A stretch of DNA of 64,000 bases from positions 2,728,001-2,792,000 of the forward strand of contig OZ241334.1 in NCBI GenBank assembly GCA_965200035.1. The letters are read 5' to 3'. Below the pieces are notes generated by a model, which was not told the origin of the DNA, made no database searches, and saw nothing but the letters and a program-made list of their open reading frames with translations. The translations under genes were made by a program, and so were the position numbers. This DNA comes from UBA1952 sp965200035 (lineage in GTDB: Bacteria; Bacteroidota; Bacteroidia; Chitinophagales; Chitinophagaceae). Shown piece after piece: positions 45,598-54,932 of this stretch (positions within the stretch are counted from its first letter, which is position 1; the number at the start of each line of letters is the position of its first letter).

Positions 45598-46443
45598 CTA
45601 ATAGTTTTCGTCTGCTTCATCCATCCTGCGCTCCAGGCTGTCTTTGAGATTATCGAGGAAAGAGGTCCTGTTCTTTTTCCTGATGCGCATTCCCTGATAC
45701 ACCCGGTAAAAATTACCCAGCTGAACATTGAAAAATTCCTGCAGGTCTTCAATGATTTGCTTGACGTCACCTTTGCCGTTATTAACGGCGCCTCTTGCAT
45801 GAATGGCATAAGCAAGCTCGATCAATGCGGCTTTTGATTCCGTCCATACGTTACGATATCTCTTGCCTTCGGCAACCGCCTGCGGTGGTAATGGGTTTTC
45901 AAGCTGCTCCAGTTGCTGCTGTAAAAAGGTGCTGAGTTGTTCAAAAGCTATCAGCTGAGCAAGATTGGAACTGTTCACCGATGAGAAGCGGTAATCAGTA
46001 TCGAGTGCATACCCCGGCGACAGGACTTTCTCATCAGAGTTCCTGGTAAAGAACGCCCGGTCATAATTGGTTCTGCCGGTTCGGTAGTAGTTATATAGAA
46101 ACTGGTTGCGCTCGAATACCAGTCTGACCCGAACCAGCTCACTATTGAAATAATGCCTGAGTGCTTTGCGCTCACCAACCGGTTTGTTGGATTCGATATG
46201 ATAGACCTCGATAAAGTAGATCAGCTCTTTGAGCAGGCCCGGTTTGATCTCCTTAAAGAAGCGGATCTCCTCTTCCTCGTTTTTGAATTCGTAACCAAGA
46301 ATAAAATCCTTTAGCTTTTGCAGGCTTGCTTCGATGACATAATAAGCGCCTTCCGCTTTCTGTAAATTATTAGCTGCATCAAAAGTGACTTTTTGCAGTT
46401 CCGCGTCCATGTCCGCATAAAGCGAACGAATAAATTTTTCCAT
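45598..46443 (-). CDS. rteC: RteC-family regulator of the conjugative element
   Basis: A 281-residue soluble helical protein with the RteC pattern: EEIRFFKEIKPGLLKELIYF near residue 62, then VGERKALRHYFNSELVRV. In CTnDOT, RteC activates the excision operon. It lies apart from the tra genes with cargo between, on the same strand as the tra remnant. Its survival does not restore transfer. Confidence 0.85.
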   Translation of the reverse strand: MEKFIRSLYADMDAELQKVTFDAANNLQKAEGAYYVIEASLQKLKDFILGYEFKNEEEEIRFFKEIKPGLLKELIYFIEVYHIESNKPVGERKALRHYFNSELVRVRLVFERNQFLYNYYRTGRTNYDRAFFTRNSDEKVLSPGYALDTDYRFSSVNSSNLAQLIAFEQLSTFLQQQLEQLENPLPPQAVAEGKRYRNVWTESKAALIELAYAIHARGAVNNGKGDVKQIIEDLQEFFNVQLGNFYRVYQGMRIRKKNRTSFLDNLKDSLERRMDEADENY

Positions 46444-46808
46444 ACTTCACCGGTATTAAGCAATGTTCAGCACTCCAATCTTTTCAGCGGAGGTGCCACA
46501 AAACTATCAGCCAGAAACCAGTGGTTAAAAGCTAAAACAGCCGGATTTTCATGAAGTAGGTAAAAGGAAAAGCTAAGTTATTGATTACAGGGTTGAATCA
46601 TGAATTTTAATGTTTCGGCATTCAGGTGGTTTCTGACGTTGGGCTTGATTATTACAATGACAACTACAAAACAACGCGATTATTTTCTACAAACCCTGTG
46701 GTTTGGTACAAGAAAAAGGATATAAAATACGGATAACCAAACGTTTGAAAAGCATATTTTGCCTGTGTAAAATCACGGCGCTTCTACCCCTCTTTCTTTT
46801 TTTAACAG
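46444..46808. other. Intergenic, no clear gene
   Basis: A 365-bp AT-rich stretch. A 41-codon plus-strand frame at about 46602-46727 (starting MNFNVSAFRWFL) is too weak to call. It may contain the promoter of RteC. Confidence 0.35.
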
Positions 46809-47702
46809 TTAGGTATTAAGGTCTGCCCATTGGCGGAAAGGTCGTGCCCGTTTCTGGCTAACGATCATTTCTCCTTTAAATGGTGGATTCAGCTTTACAG
46901 ACAGTTTTCCGTACCCGGCTGGCTGAAATCCCTCAACAGCAGCAAAACTGGCCAGCAACTGTCGGTTGATTCTAAAAAAGCCATTCTGATTTGCACTTAG
47001 TTCTGCTTCTTCCAGGGATGCAGTAATAAAAAAGTCCTCACCGTCAAGACTACGCAGAAAATTGGCATCTCCATCACGGAAAAAATAAGCGATAGCATCG
47101 TACGAAATGGGGACAGATGCACTGCCTTTGCTGACCATGAAAAAGCGTTCTTCTGTTTCTTTAAATGATTCGTCCTTTACATTTCCGGCGATCAGGTTGG
47201 ATGCTTTACGATCATACTCTTTCGCTGCTTTATCAGGTTCCCGCCACTTCAGAAAGAAATAATAGCCCAGGTAATAGGCGTTAAGCAGCGTTATCATTAA
47301 AAGTATAAACGGGAAGTCATAGGCTTCGTAAGATGTTCTGAGTATATCGATTCCCCTTATTTTAAAATACAGCGTTGCCAGCAGAAATGCACCTATGCCG
47401 GGCGCGCCAATACCCAGAACAATCTGCGCGCCAACCCGCTTCAGCGAGCTATCGATCCATTCAAATCGTCGGTCCAGAAAGACGGTGATTCCGTAAACAG
47501 ATTGGATCAGCAGGAAGGCAATGAGGAAAGAACCTGCAAAGGCTGTATAGTAATCACGGGTAAGCATCAGCCTGAATGAACTCTCAGGTTCCCCGTACAC
47601 GATGATAATGTGGCTGGCCAGCGCGGCCGCAAAAATTCTGAAATATAAATCCCTGTAGCGTGGCAGGGACGGCGTTTGTACTTCCATAAGCTCGGTAGTC
47701 AT
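46809..47702 (-). CDS. Membrane-bound LytTR-domain regulator
   Basis: A 297-residue protein. Residues about 20-165 contain four hydrophobic helices, and residues about 195-295 are a LytTR DNA-binding domain (ISYDAIAYFFRDGDANFLRS, then NGFFRINRQLLASFAAV). There is no receiver domain, so it senses through the membrane part. The ATG at 47702 is preferred to a TTG 18 bp upstream. Target genes unknown; the divergent hypothetical gene at 47827 is the nearest. Confidence 0.82.
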   Translation of the reverse strand: MTTELMEVQTPSLPRYRDLYFRIFAAALASHIIIVYGEPESSFRLMLTRDYYTAFAGSFLIAFLLIQSVYGITVFLDRRFEWIDSSLKRVGAQIVLGIGAPGIGAFLLATLYFKIRGIDILRTSYEAYDFPFILLMITLLNAYYLGYYFFLKWREPDKAAKEYDRKASNLIAGNVKDESFKETEERFFMVSKGSASVPISYDAIAYFFRDGDANFLRSLDGEDFFITASLEEAELSANQNGFFRINRQLLASFAAVEGFQPAGYGKLSVKLNPPFKGEMIVSQKRARPFRQWADLNT

Positions 47703-47826
47703 GCAAGGGCCTTGTTTCAATTCCTTTAAACAAATGCCCCATCTGAATGGTTTATAAATAACGGTAGCGATTACCTCAAAAGTTCAAACGTTCAATTTTT
47801 AACCTTAGTACCAAAAGCAATTTTCT

Positions 47827-48210
47827 ATGGAAAAAGAACCATTCAATCAGGCCGGGATAGACAATATTCTGTCCGTGCTATATGCAATGCCGGACAACGA
47901 ACTGCAGGCAGAAGCAGGAAATGTGGAGGCAGATTTCCGGAGCTGGCTGATCGGCCATATCGGCTTCACCGACAATCAGCAGGAATATGTGCTGGGCATG
48001 AGCGATGCGTGGATGACGGATTCAGGCAGGCTGACGTCTTTGGCACTGAAGAGCCGGCTACCGGTCGTGCTTGAGCCGCCCGGTCCGGTGGACCCGCTGC
48101 CTCATTCAAGCAAATATGTGAGAACGGTCGATGGGCTGGTGATATCAGACCATCATGATGAGGGACCTACCTATACCGGGCAGATTACTTTCCGGATCGA
48201 GTACATCTAA
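47827..48210 (+). CDS. Hypothetical protein
   Basis: A 127-residue acidic protein beginning EKEPFNQAGIDNILSVLYAM. A middle part (GFTDNQQEYVLGMSDAWM) and a Pro-rich stretch precede a short beta end. No family recognised. Confidence 0.5.
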   Translation: MEKEPFNQAGIDNILSVLYAMPDNELQAEAGNVEADFRSWLIGHIGFTDNQQEYVLGMSDAWMTDSGRLTSLALKSRLPVVLEPPGPVDPLPHSSKYVRTVDGLVISDHHDEGPTYTGQITFRIEYI

Positions 48211-48305
48211 GAACACGCCTGAAAAGCGTTGCCTAAAAATTTATCCTGTTCTTTTATGTAAAAAATATATTATATTGATATATTTATTCTCCTAAAGGGA
48301 GCATA

Positions 48306-48908
48306 GTGCAGGTTATTTATTCAGAGCGGGAAAAAGAATTGCTTACTTCACTGCGGGCCGGCAGTGAAGAAGCATTTGACGCGCTTTACTCTGTTTACAG
48401 CCGTCAGCTTTACAGCAATATTTACCGGATGGTACGCTGTCCCGATACGGCCCGGGAGCTTTTACAGGATGTCTTTGTCAGGGTCTGGGAAAAGCGCGAT
48501 CAGATCAATCCTGAATTATCGTTCAGGGCTTATCTTTTTCAGATATCCCGGCACCTTGTGTACAACTTTTTCCGCAGGAAAAATATTGACCTGAAAGTAA
48601 AGCAGTACCTGACCAGCATAGGAACCGAACTTCACAATCAATTGGAGGAAAAGATCATTTACGAGGAGACAAAACAGCAGATCGAAGAGCTGATCAGCCA
48701 GCTCCCACCGCAGCGCAGGGCCATTTATACCATGTGCAAGCTGGAGGGCAAATCCTATCATGAAGTCAGCAGGCTGCTGGGTATTTCCGAGTCAACGATC
48801 AATGATCATATTGTAAAGGCCACCCGGTTCTTAAAAGGAAAGTTCCAGGAAGCCCCTGCGTCGGGCTTGTCCATTATAGCGGCTTTCTTACTGGCCCGGC
48901 TCTCTTAA
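48306..48908 (+). CDS. ECF RNA polymerase sigma factor
   Basis: A 200-residue Bacteroidota sigma-70 (ECF) factor. Region 2 spans DALYSVYSRQLYSNIYRMVR and VFVRVWEKRDQINPELSFRA. Region 4 is LPPQRRAIYTMCKLEGKSYH followed by ISESTINDHI. Start GTG at 48306 is chosen because AGGGAG lies 6-11 bp upstream. A FecR-type anti-sigma gene follows, then a SusC receptor with an STN domain, the usual trans-envelope signalling trio. Confidence 0.92.
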   Translation: MQVIYSEREKELLTSLRAGSEEAFDALYSVYSRQLYSNIYRMVRCPDTARELLQDVFVRVWEKRDQINPELSFRAYLFQISRHLVYNFFRRKNIDLKVKQYLTSIGTELHNQLEEKIIYEETKQQIEELISQLPPQRRAIYTMCKLEGKSYHEVSRLLGISESTINDHIVKATRFLKGKFQEAPASGLSIIAAFLLARLS

Positions 48909-48997
48909 AGCCATTCCATTTATTCAAAAAAATATTTTTTTTCTTCGCGAGCAGATGAAGCGATCCGGTTAAGTGTATTCCCTGTATAAAGCATTGA

Positions 48998-49996
48998 ATG
49001 GAAAACCGGGATTACATTAAAAGTCAGTTCAAGCAATATCTCAATGGACAGCTCTCAGCAGAAGAAGCTAGGGAACTGCTGCATTTTCTGCAATCATCAC
49101 CGGATGACGGATTTGTTGAGTCTCTTATTGAAGACAGCCTGGATCATCCCATTGCCGCCGCAATGGCGGACGACTTTTCACTTGGAAAACAACTGGAGGA
49201 AAGCAGGAAGCTGATCCATCAACGTATTTCGGGTAACGTAGTCAACGAACAATCCAACATCAGAAGTATATGGCGTAAAGCCACCACCGTTGCTGCGGCA
49301 GTCGCGGTTTTCCTGATAGGCTATTATGTGGTCAGGCCAAACGAAAAAATGGAAATGGTCACTGTAAAAGTGAGCAACGGCAGCATCAAAACAATTACTC
49401 TTCCTGACAGCTCAAAGGTCTGGCTGAACGCCGGTTCCACCTTACAATACCCGGTGCATTTCGCAGGAAATAACCGAACGGTCCTGCTTAAAAACGGAGA
49501 AGCTTTTTTTGATGTGACCCACGACCCCGCACGGCCATTCCAGGTACAGACAGGCAGCCTTTCCGCGACTGTTTATGGAACGTCATTTAATGTCAAATCT
49601 TTTAAAAATGACATCAGCGCAGGGATAAGGGTAAAGACCGGCAGAGTAGGTATTGTAGACCGGCAAATCTCCGGGTCCACCGTAATGCTTGATGCGGGGG
49701 AAGGCGTACGGATCGACAGGCGGGCACATACCATCAGTAAGATCAGCGTAGCATCGGCAGAGATCGGACAGTGGCGCAATAACACGCTTAACTTTTCAGG
49801 TGAACCTTTCAGCGAGGTGGTCCATGCCCTTGAACGCAGGTATGATGTGAAAATATCGATCCGCAAGCCTTCCCTTCAGGACGAAAAAATAACGCTTAAG
49901 GTAACAGATGAGCCGCTTGAGAGCGTGCTTCAGGTCTTAAGTCTTTCCAACAATTTCAAATACAGCATCCATGAAAAGTCAGTAATAGTTAATTAA
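48998..49996 (+). CDS. FecR-family anti-sigma factor
   Basis: A 332-residue protein: cytoplasmic N-terminal part, one transmembrane helix near 90-108, a FecR domain (about 125-225, ITLPDSSKVWLNAGSTLQYP) and a C-terminal DUF4974 domain (about 255-330, LNFSGEPFSEVVHALERRYD). It holds the sigma factor until the SusC receptor signals substrate binding. A terminator-like hairpin follows, so SusC may also be read from its own promoter. Confidence 0.93.
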   Translation: MENRDYIKSQFKQYLNGQLSAEEARELLHFLQSSPDDGFVESLIEDSLDHPIAAAMADDFSLGKQLEESRKLIHQRISGNVVNEQSNIRSIWRKATTVAAAVAVFLIGYYVVRPNEKMEMVTVKVSNGSIKTITLPDSSKVWLNAGSTLQYPVHFAGNNRTVLLKNGEAFFDVTHDPARPFQVQTGSLSATVYGTSFNVKSFKNDISAGIRVKTGRVGIVDRQISGSTVMLDAGEGVRIDRRAHTISKISVASAEIGQWRNNTLNFSGEPFSEVVHALERRYDVKISIRKPSLQDEKITLKVTDEPLESVLQVLSLSNNFKYSIHEKSVIVN

Positions 49997-50034
49997 TAGA
50001 TGGCTGCATGTCCGGAGGACGTGTGGCTAAAAAC

Positions 50035-50068
50035 GGGAAATCCCGCGAAAAGCGCGGGATTCCCTTTT
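50035..50068 (+). terminator. Terminator between FecR and SusC genes
   Basis: GGGAAATCCCGCG pairs with CGCGGGATTCCC (one bulged A), followed by TTTT. It separates the regulator genes from the transport operon. Confidence 0.8.
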
Positions 50069-50150
50069 GATCGGCCTGCTGAAGTAAGATTAGAGCCCTT
50101 GCACTTTAGCGGCCATGAGTTCAGTAATCACTTATTAAACCCTAACAAAT

Positions 50151-53100
50151 ATGGTAAAAATTTACCGTACCCTAATCCCTGTACGCTTAAAATGTATGCG
50201 CCTGTCCAGCCTTGTTTTGAGTATTCTGTTGACCAGTGCGACCCTGCTGTTTGCTGCCGGACCTGCGCAGGCGCAGGTCACCCTTGAAACAAAACAGGCC
50301 GACATAAAAACCGTTTTCCGGCTGATCGAAAATCAGACCGATGTAAAATTCACCTTCAATGAAAGCACTATCCGGGAAGTTCCACGGCTCACCCTGCAAT
50401 TAAGGAATGCTTCTTTAGCAAGTGTGCTTAGGGAACTAACGGTCAAATCCGGCCTTCAGTTCGAGCCTGTAGGAAAGCTGATAGCCGTTACAGCGAAGAA
50501 AAATGAGAACAACCCGACTAAGCCATCAGGCAACGCGGGCAGCGGCAACAACGACGCTCTGAAGCCCATCACTGGTAAGGTCATTGACGAAACAGGAAGC
50601 CCAATACCCGGTGCAACCATTAAAATCAATGGCACCAAAAGAATGGCTATCACCGGCATTGAAGGCCAATTTAACCTGAGCAATGTACAGGATAACACCA
50701 CGCTGACCATAAGCTTCATCGGTTACGAAAGCCAGACGGTGCCGGTATCTGAAAACATGGTCATCAGGCTCAGAAAAGGCGACTCTAAACTGGACGAGGT
50801 ACAGGTGATCGCCTATGGTACTACTACGCAACGACTAAGCACAGGTTCTGTTACTAAAGTGACAGCCAGGGAAATTGCAGCGCAACCGGTAGGTAACACA
50901 CTAGGCGCGCTGATCGGTCGTGTTCCCGGCCTGCTCGTAAGTCAGGGTAATGGAGTAGCCGGATCTTCCTTTAAGATCCAGGTCAGGGGACAGAATGCGA
51001 TCAGCAATATTTCACCTCGTGATGTAAACTCCGATCCGCTGATCATAATCGATGGCGTACCGTTCGCCCCAAACAATGACAATATCAATTTAATAGGCTC
51101 AATTGGTTCCCCGGTAGCCAGTCAGGGCTTAAGTCCCCTGAACCTTTTAAATCCCGCAGACATCGAAAGCATCGAAATTTTAAGGGATGCCGATGCAACG
51201 TCTATTTACGGTTCAAGAGGCGCATTCGGTGTGATCCTGATCACGACTAAAAAAGGAACGGCGGGCAGGACGACTGTTACTGCAAATGTTGGAACAGGCT
51301 ATAGTAGAGTAGCTAACCATATAAAACTGCTTAACACTTCCCAGTATCTGGATATGCGCAAAGAGGCGCTGAAGAACGACGGCGTTACAGCCAACAATAA
51401 CAATGCCTATGATCTGACCTTATGGGATCCTAACCGCTATACGGACTGGCAGAAAGAAATGACCGGTCGTTCTTCGGCCTATACGGACGCGCAGCTATCG
51501 CTCTCCGGCGGCAATGAGCAGACCCGGTTCCTGATGAATGGCGGCTATCACCATGAATCCACGGTATTCCCCGGTGAATTGGGCGATAACCGGGCAACGA
51601 TGCACATCAGCATAGACCACAGCGACAAAAGCAAACGCTTCAATGCCAGTCTTTCGGTCAACTATGCTGCAGATAAGAACAATCAGATTTCCGCCAATTT
51701 TATGCAGGCCATGCTGCTCCCCCCGAACCAGCCTTCGTTCTATGACGCTGCCGGAAACATTAAGTGGGAAGATCAGGGGGTAATCTATACATCCAATCCC
51801 TATGCCAGCCTGCAAAGCGCTTATTCCGCTAAATCTAATAACCTGCTGGGCAACCTTCAGCTAAGCTATAAGATAACCAAAGACCTGACTGCCCGCTCAA
51901 GCTTCGGTTATAATAATGTAAGAATTGATGAGGTGTCAATTTATCCGTCAACCTCGCAGAATCCGCTCACAGTACAGTCGCCGGGTGGCTATTCTCAGTT
52001 CGGTTCCAATTCCTATAACAGCTGGATCATGGAGCCGCAACTGGAATACAGGAAAAAGGTTTTGAAAGGACAATTGACGGTACTGGCAGGTGGAACAGTT
52101 CAAAACCAGGACAATAATTACTCGTTGATAAATGCTTCAGGTTTTAGCAGTGACGCACTCTTAAAATCCGTCCAATCGGCTGCAACGCTTTCAGCAACTG
52201 GCAGCCTTTCCACTTACCGGTATGAAGCCCTGTTTGCCCGGATCAGCTACAATTTTCAGGACAAATACCTGATCAATATTTCGGGGCGCAGGGACGGTTC
52301 GAGCAGGTTCGGCCCGGGCAGGCAGTTTGGAAGTTTTGGCGCGGTAGGCGCTGCATGGATATTTACCGGGGAGGATTTCGTCAGGCAGTCGCTTCCCTTT
52401 CTGAGCTATGGAAAGCTCAGGGGCAGCTACGGCACCAGCGGCAGCGATCAGATCGGCAATTACCAATACCTGGATAGCTGGCGCAGCTCTCAATATCCTT
52501 ATGAAGGAAACGCCGGCATCACCCCCGCAAGGTTGTTCAATCCGGATTTTGGCTGGGAGATAAACAGAAAGCTGGAAGGAGCCCTTGACCTGGGTTTTGT
52601 AAAAGACCGTATCCTGATTTCTGCGGCAGTATATCGGAGCATCAGCGATAACCACCTGATCAGCTACGCACTTCCTTCACAGACCGGATTTACCAGCATT
52701 ACTAAAAACTTCCCGGCCGTTGTTGAAAATACCGGACTGGAAATCACCCTGAATACGGTGAATGTCAAAACTCATTCATTTGGCTGGAAAAGCAACCTGA
52801 ACCTGACCGTTCCCAGGAACAAACTTGTATCCTTTCCGGACCTGGCCACATCGAGCTATGCAGGTATTTATACCGAAGGAAAATCGCTGAGCCTGGTCCA
52901 GGGTTATGAATTTCTGGGGGTTGATCCGCAGACCGGGGCATTTAAAATCGCCGATAAGAACGGGGATAACCAGTTATCTCTGGCAGACTATATCGATATC
53001 GGATCATTAGATCCCAAATGGTACGGCGGTTTGGGCAACCAATTGACCTTTAAGAACTGGAGCCTGGACTTCTTTATAGACTTTAAAAAGCAGCTAAACA

Positions 53101-53510
53101 CCAACCTGCTGGGCTATGTCTATAACCAGAATTATATACCCGGAACGATGAACAATATTCCGGTCAACCTGCTACAACGGTGGCAGAGCCCCGGTATGCA
53201 GGCGCCCTATCCAGGTTTCACCGCTACGAACACTTCGGTCATCTATCAATCCATCGTAAACAGCTTTTCAGGGGCCAATTCAGGCAAGTACAGCATGATC
53301 ACCTTTTTCCGGTTGAAATCGCTTTCCCTGTCCTATAATCTCAACGAAGCGTGGCTTACCAGGTATAAGATCCGCTCATGCAGGTTGTATGTGCAGGGGC
53401 AGAATCTGTTCAACGTATCCAATTACAAAGACGGCGACCCGGAAAATCCTAATTTTTTAATCCTGCCACCCTTGAGGACTATAAGCGCAGGTATCCAGGT
53501 ATCCCTATAA
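50151..53510 (+). CDS. SusC/RagA-family TonB-dependent receptor with STN domain
   Basis: A 1119-residue outer-membrane receptor. Signal peptide at about 1-42, then an STN (secretin/TonB N-terminal) signalling domain near 44-115. A carboxypeptidase-regulatory-like domain follows (about 135-215, ITGKVIDETGSPIPGATIKI), then the plug with the SusC signature (VQVIAYGTTTQ, DADATSIYGSRGAFGVILI), and the beta-barrel to a C-terminal aromatic-ended strand. The STN domain interacts with the FecR protein. With SusD it imports a large, unknown ligand. Confidence 0.93.
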   Translation: MVKIYRTLIPVRLKCMRLSSLVLSILLTSATLLFAAGPAQAQVTLETKQADIKTVFRLIENQTDVKFTFNESTIREVPRLTLQLRNASLASVLRELTVKSGLQFEPVGKLIAVTAKKNENNPTKPSGNAGSGNNDALKPITGKVIDETGSPIPGATIKINGTKRMAITGIEGQFNLSNVQDNTTLTISFIGYESQTVPVSENMVIRLRKGDSKLDEVQVIAYGTTTQRLSTGSVTKVTAREIAAQPVGNTLGALIGRVPGLLVSQGNGVAGSSFKIQVRGQNAISNISPRDVNSDPLIIIDGVPFAPNNDNINLIGSIGSPVASQGLSPLNLLNPADIESIEILRDADATSIYGSRGAFGVILITTKKGTAGRTTVTANVGTGYSRVANHIKLLNTSQYLDMRKEALKNDGVTANNNNAYDLTLWDPNRYTDWQKEMTGRSSAYTDAQLSLSGGNEQTRFLMNGGYHHESTVFPGELGDNRATMHISIDHSDKSKRFNASLSVNYAADKNNQISANFMQAMLLPPNQPSFYDAAGNIKWEDQGVIYTSNPYASLQSAYSAKSNNLLGNLQLSYKITKDLTARSSFGYNNVRIDEVSIYPSTSQNPLTVQSPGGYSQFGSNSYNSWIMEPQLEYRKKVLKGQLTVLAGGTVQNQDNNYSLINASGFSSDALLKSVQSAATLSATGSLSTYRYEALFARISYNFQDKYLINISGRRDGSSRFGPGRQFGSFGAVGAAWIFTGEDFVRQSLPFLSYGKLRGSYGTSGSDQIGNYQYLDSWRSSQYPYEGNAGITPARLFNPDFGWEINRKLEGALDLGFVKDRILISAAVYRSISDNHLISYALPSQTGFTSITKNFPAVVENTGLEITLNTVNVKTHSFGWKSNLNLTVPRNKLVSFPDLATSSYAGIYTEGKSLSLVQGYEFLGVDPQTGAFKIADKNGDNQLSLADYIDIGSLDPKWYGGLGNQLTFKNWSLDFFIDFKKQLNTNLLGYVYNQNYIPGTMNNIPVNLLQRWQSPGMQAPYPGFTATNTSVIYQSIVNSFSGANSGKYSMITFFRLKSLSLSYNLNEAWLTRYKIRSCRLYVQGQNLFNVSNYKDGDPENPNFLILPPLRTISAGIQVSL

Positions 53511-53520
53511 ATAAACGAAC

Positions 53521-54930
53521 ATGAAAAAAATAACTGAAACAAGCATTATAAAATTCCGGACGGTAGCCGCTCCGGTTTTAATTACCCTGCTTTGCTTTAT
53601 AACTACATCCTGCAGGAAATTCCTGGAAGTCGGACCACCGGCAGATCAGGTAATATCTGCGGTGGTTTTCGAAGATGATAAAACAGCCACATCTGCGGTA
53701 ACCGGATTATACAGCGAGATGATGAACAGGGCAATGTATTTTATGCAGGGTGGAATCACTTTATATCCGGGCATGTCGGCAGACGAGCTGACCTATACCG
53801 GTACTAATACCAGTATTAGCGCATTCTCTGTGAACCTGATTCCTTCGGATAACAGCATTATCACCACCAGTCTCTGGCAGTTCGCTTATGCTCATATTTA
53901 TCAGGCGAATTCCATTCTTGAAGGACTGGATAAATCTACCCTGATAACGGACGGGGTTAAAAAGCAATTGAAGGGCGAGATGCTGTTTGTAAGGGCCTTT
54001 TGCTATTTCAATCTGGTAAATATTTATGGGGATGTACCGCTGGTCTTGACCACAGACTACCGGGTAAATGCAGCGATGGGACGGACGTCTGCCGACGTAA
54101 TATATGCGCAGGTGATTAGTGACCTGAACAGCTCCAAATCCCTGCTTGGCAAAACCTCACCAACAGGAACGGCATCCCGGCCCAACCTGTGGGCACCGGC
54201 AGCGATGCTTTCAAGGGTTTACCTGTATAGGAAGGATTGGGCTAATGCCGGCAGGATGGCCGATTCGGTCATAACGAAATCCGGCCTTCAGTTAGAAACC
54301 AGCCTGGATAATATATACCTGAACACCAGTAAAGAAGCCATCTGGCAGCTGGCCCCTGTTCAGCCGGCTAATGCATCGGAAGGCGGGATATTTATTCCGG
54401 TTACTGCTACTGCTAAACCCACCTATGTGATTACGGCAGGTTTGCTTGCGGCCTTCGAGGCCGGGGACAAGCGAAAGACGTCGTGGACTGCCCAGCGCAC
54501 GGTCAGTGGCGTAACCTACACTTATCCTTATAAATACAAGGTCAGGATAGCGACTGCCAAAACGGAATATAACACCGTTCTTAGGCTAGCAGAGCAATAC
54601 CTGATACGCGCCGAAGCCAAAGCCATGCAAAACGACCTGGCAGGCGCGGTTGCAGATGTAGATATCATTCGTCAAAAACATGGTGGCTTTACCGGCATTT
54701 TAGCAGTGCCTGCCAGTCAGGCTGCAACCATTGACCTCATCTTAAAGGAGCGGCGCATTGAATATTTTGCCGAATGGGGACATCGCTGGTTTGACCTAAA
54801 GCGAACCGGTAAAGTTGATGCCGTGATCGGCGGACAAAAACCATCTTGGAAAAGCACGGCTGCGCTTTATCCGATCCCTTTCAGCCAGCTTCAGCGTAAC
54901 CCGAATCTGACACCTAACCCCGGGTATTAA
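53521..54930 (+). CDS. SusD/RagB-family surface lipoprotein
   Basis: A 469-residue lipoprotein; signal ends in TTSC (Cys31). The SusD fold is seen in LKGEMLFVRAFCYFNLVNIY (TPR-like helices) and the C-terminal ILKERRIEYFAEWGHRWFDL signature. It lies 10 bp after SusC and caps the barrel as a lid for ligand capture. The substrate is unknown and no glycan-degrading enzyme lies nearby, which argues against a polysaccharide locus. Confidence 0.93.
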   Translation: MKKITETSIIKFRTVAAPVLITLLCFITTSCRKFLEVGPPADQVISAVVFEDDKTATSAVTGLYSEMMNRAMYFMQGGITLYPGMSADELTYTGTNTSISAFSVNLIPSDNSIITTSLWQFAYAHIYQANSILEGLDKSTLITDGVKKQLKGEMLFVRAFCYFNLVNIYGDVPLVLTTDYRVNAAMGRTSADVIYAQVISDLNSSKSLLGKTSPTGTASRPNLWAPAAMLSRVYLYRKDWANAGRMADSVITKSGLQLETSLDNIYLNTSKEAIWQLAPVQPANASEGGIFIPVTATAKPTYVITAGLLAAFEAGDKRKTSWTAQRTVSGVTYTYPYKYKVRIATAKTEYNTVLRLAEQYLIRAEAKAMQNDLAGAVADVDIIRQKHGGFTGILAVPASQAATIDLILKERRIEYFAEWGHRWFDLKRTGKVDAVIGGQKPSWKSTAALYPIPFSQLQRNPNLTPNPGY

Positions 54931-54932
54931 TT

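Noticed and set aside
50000..50287. 95-codon frame overlapping the SusC start
   Set aside because: Shadow of the terminator and SusC signal region; no protein features.
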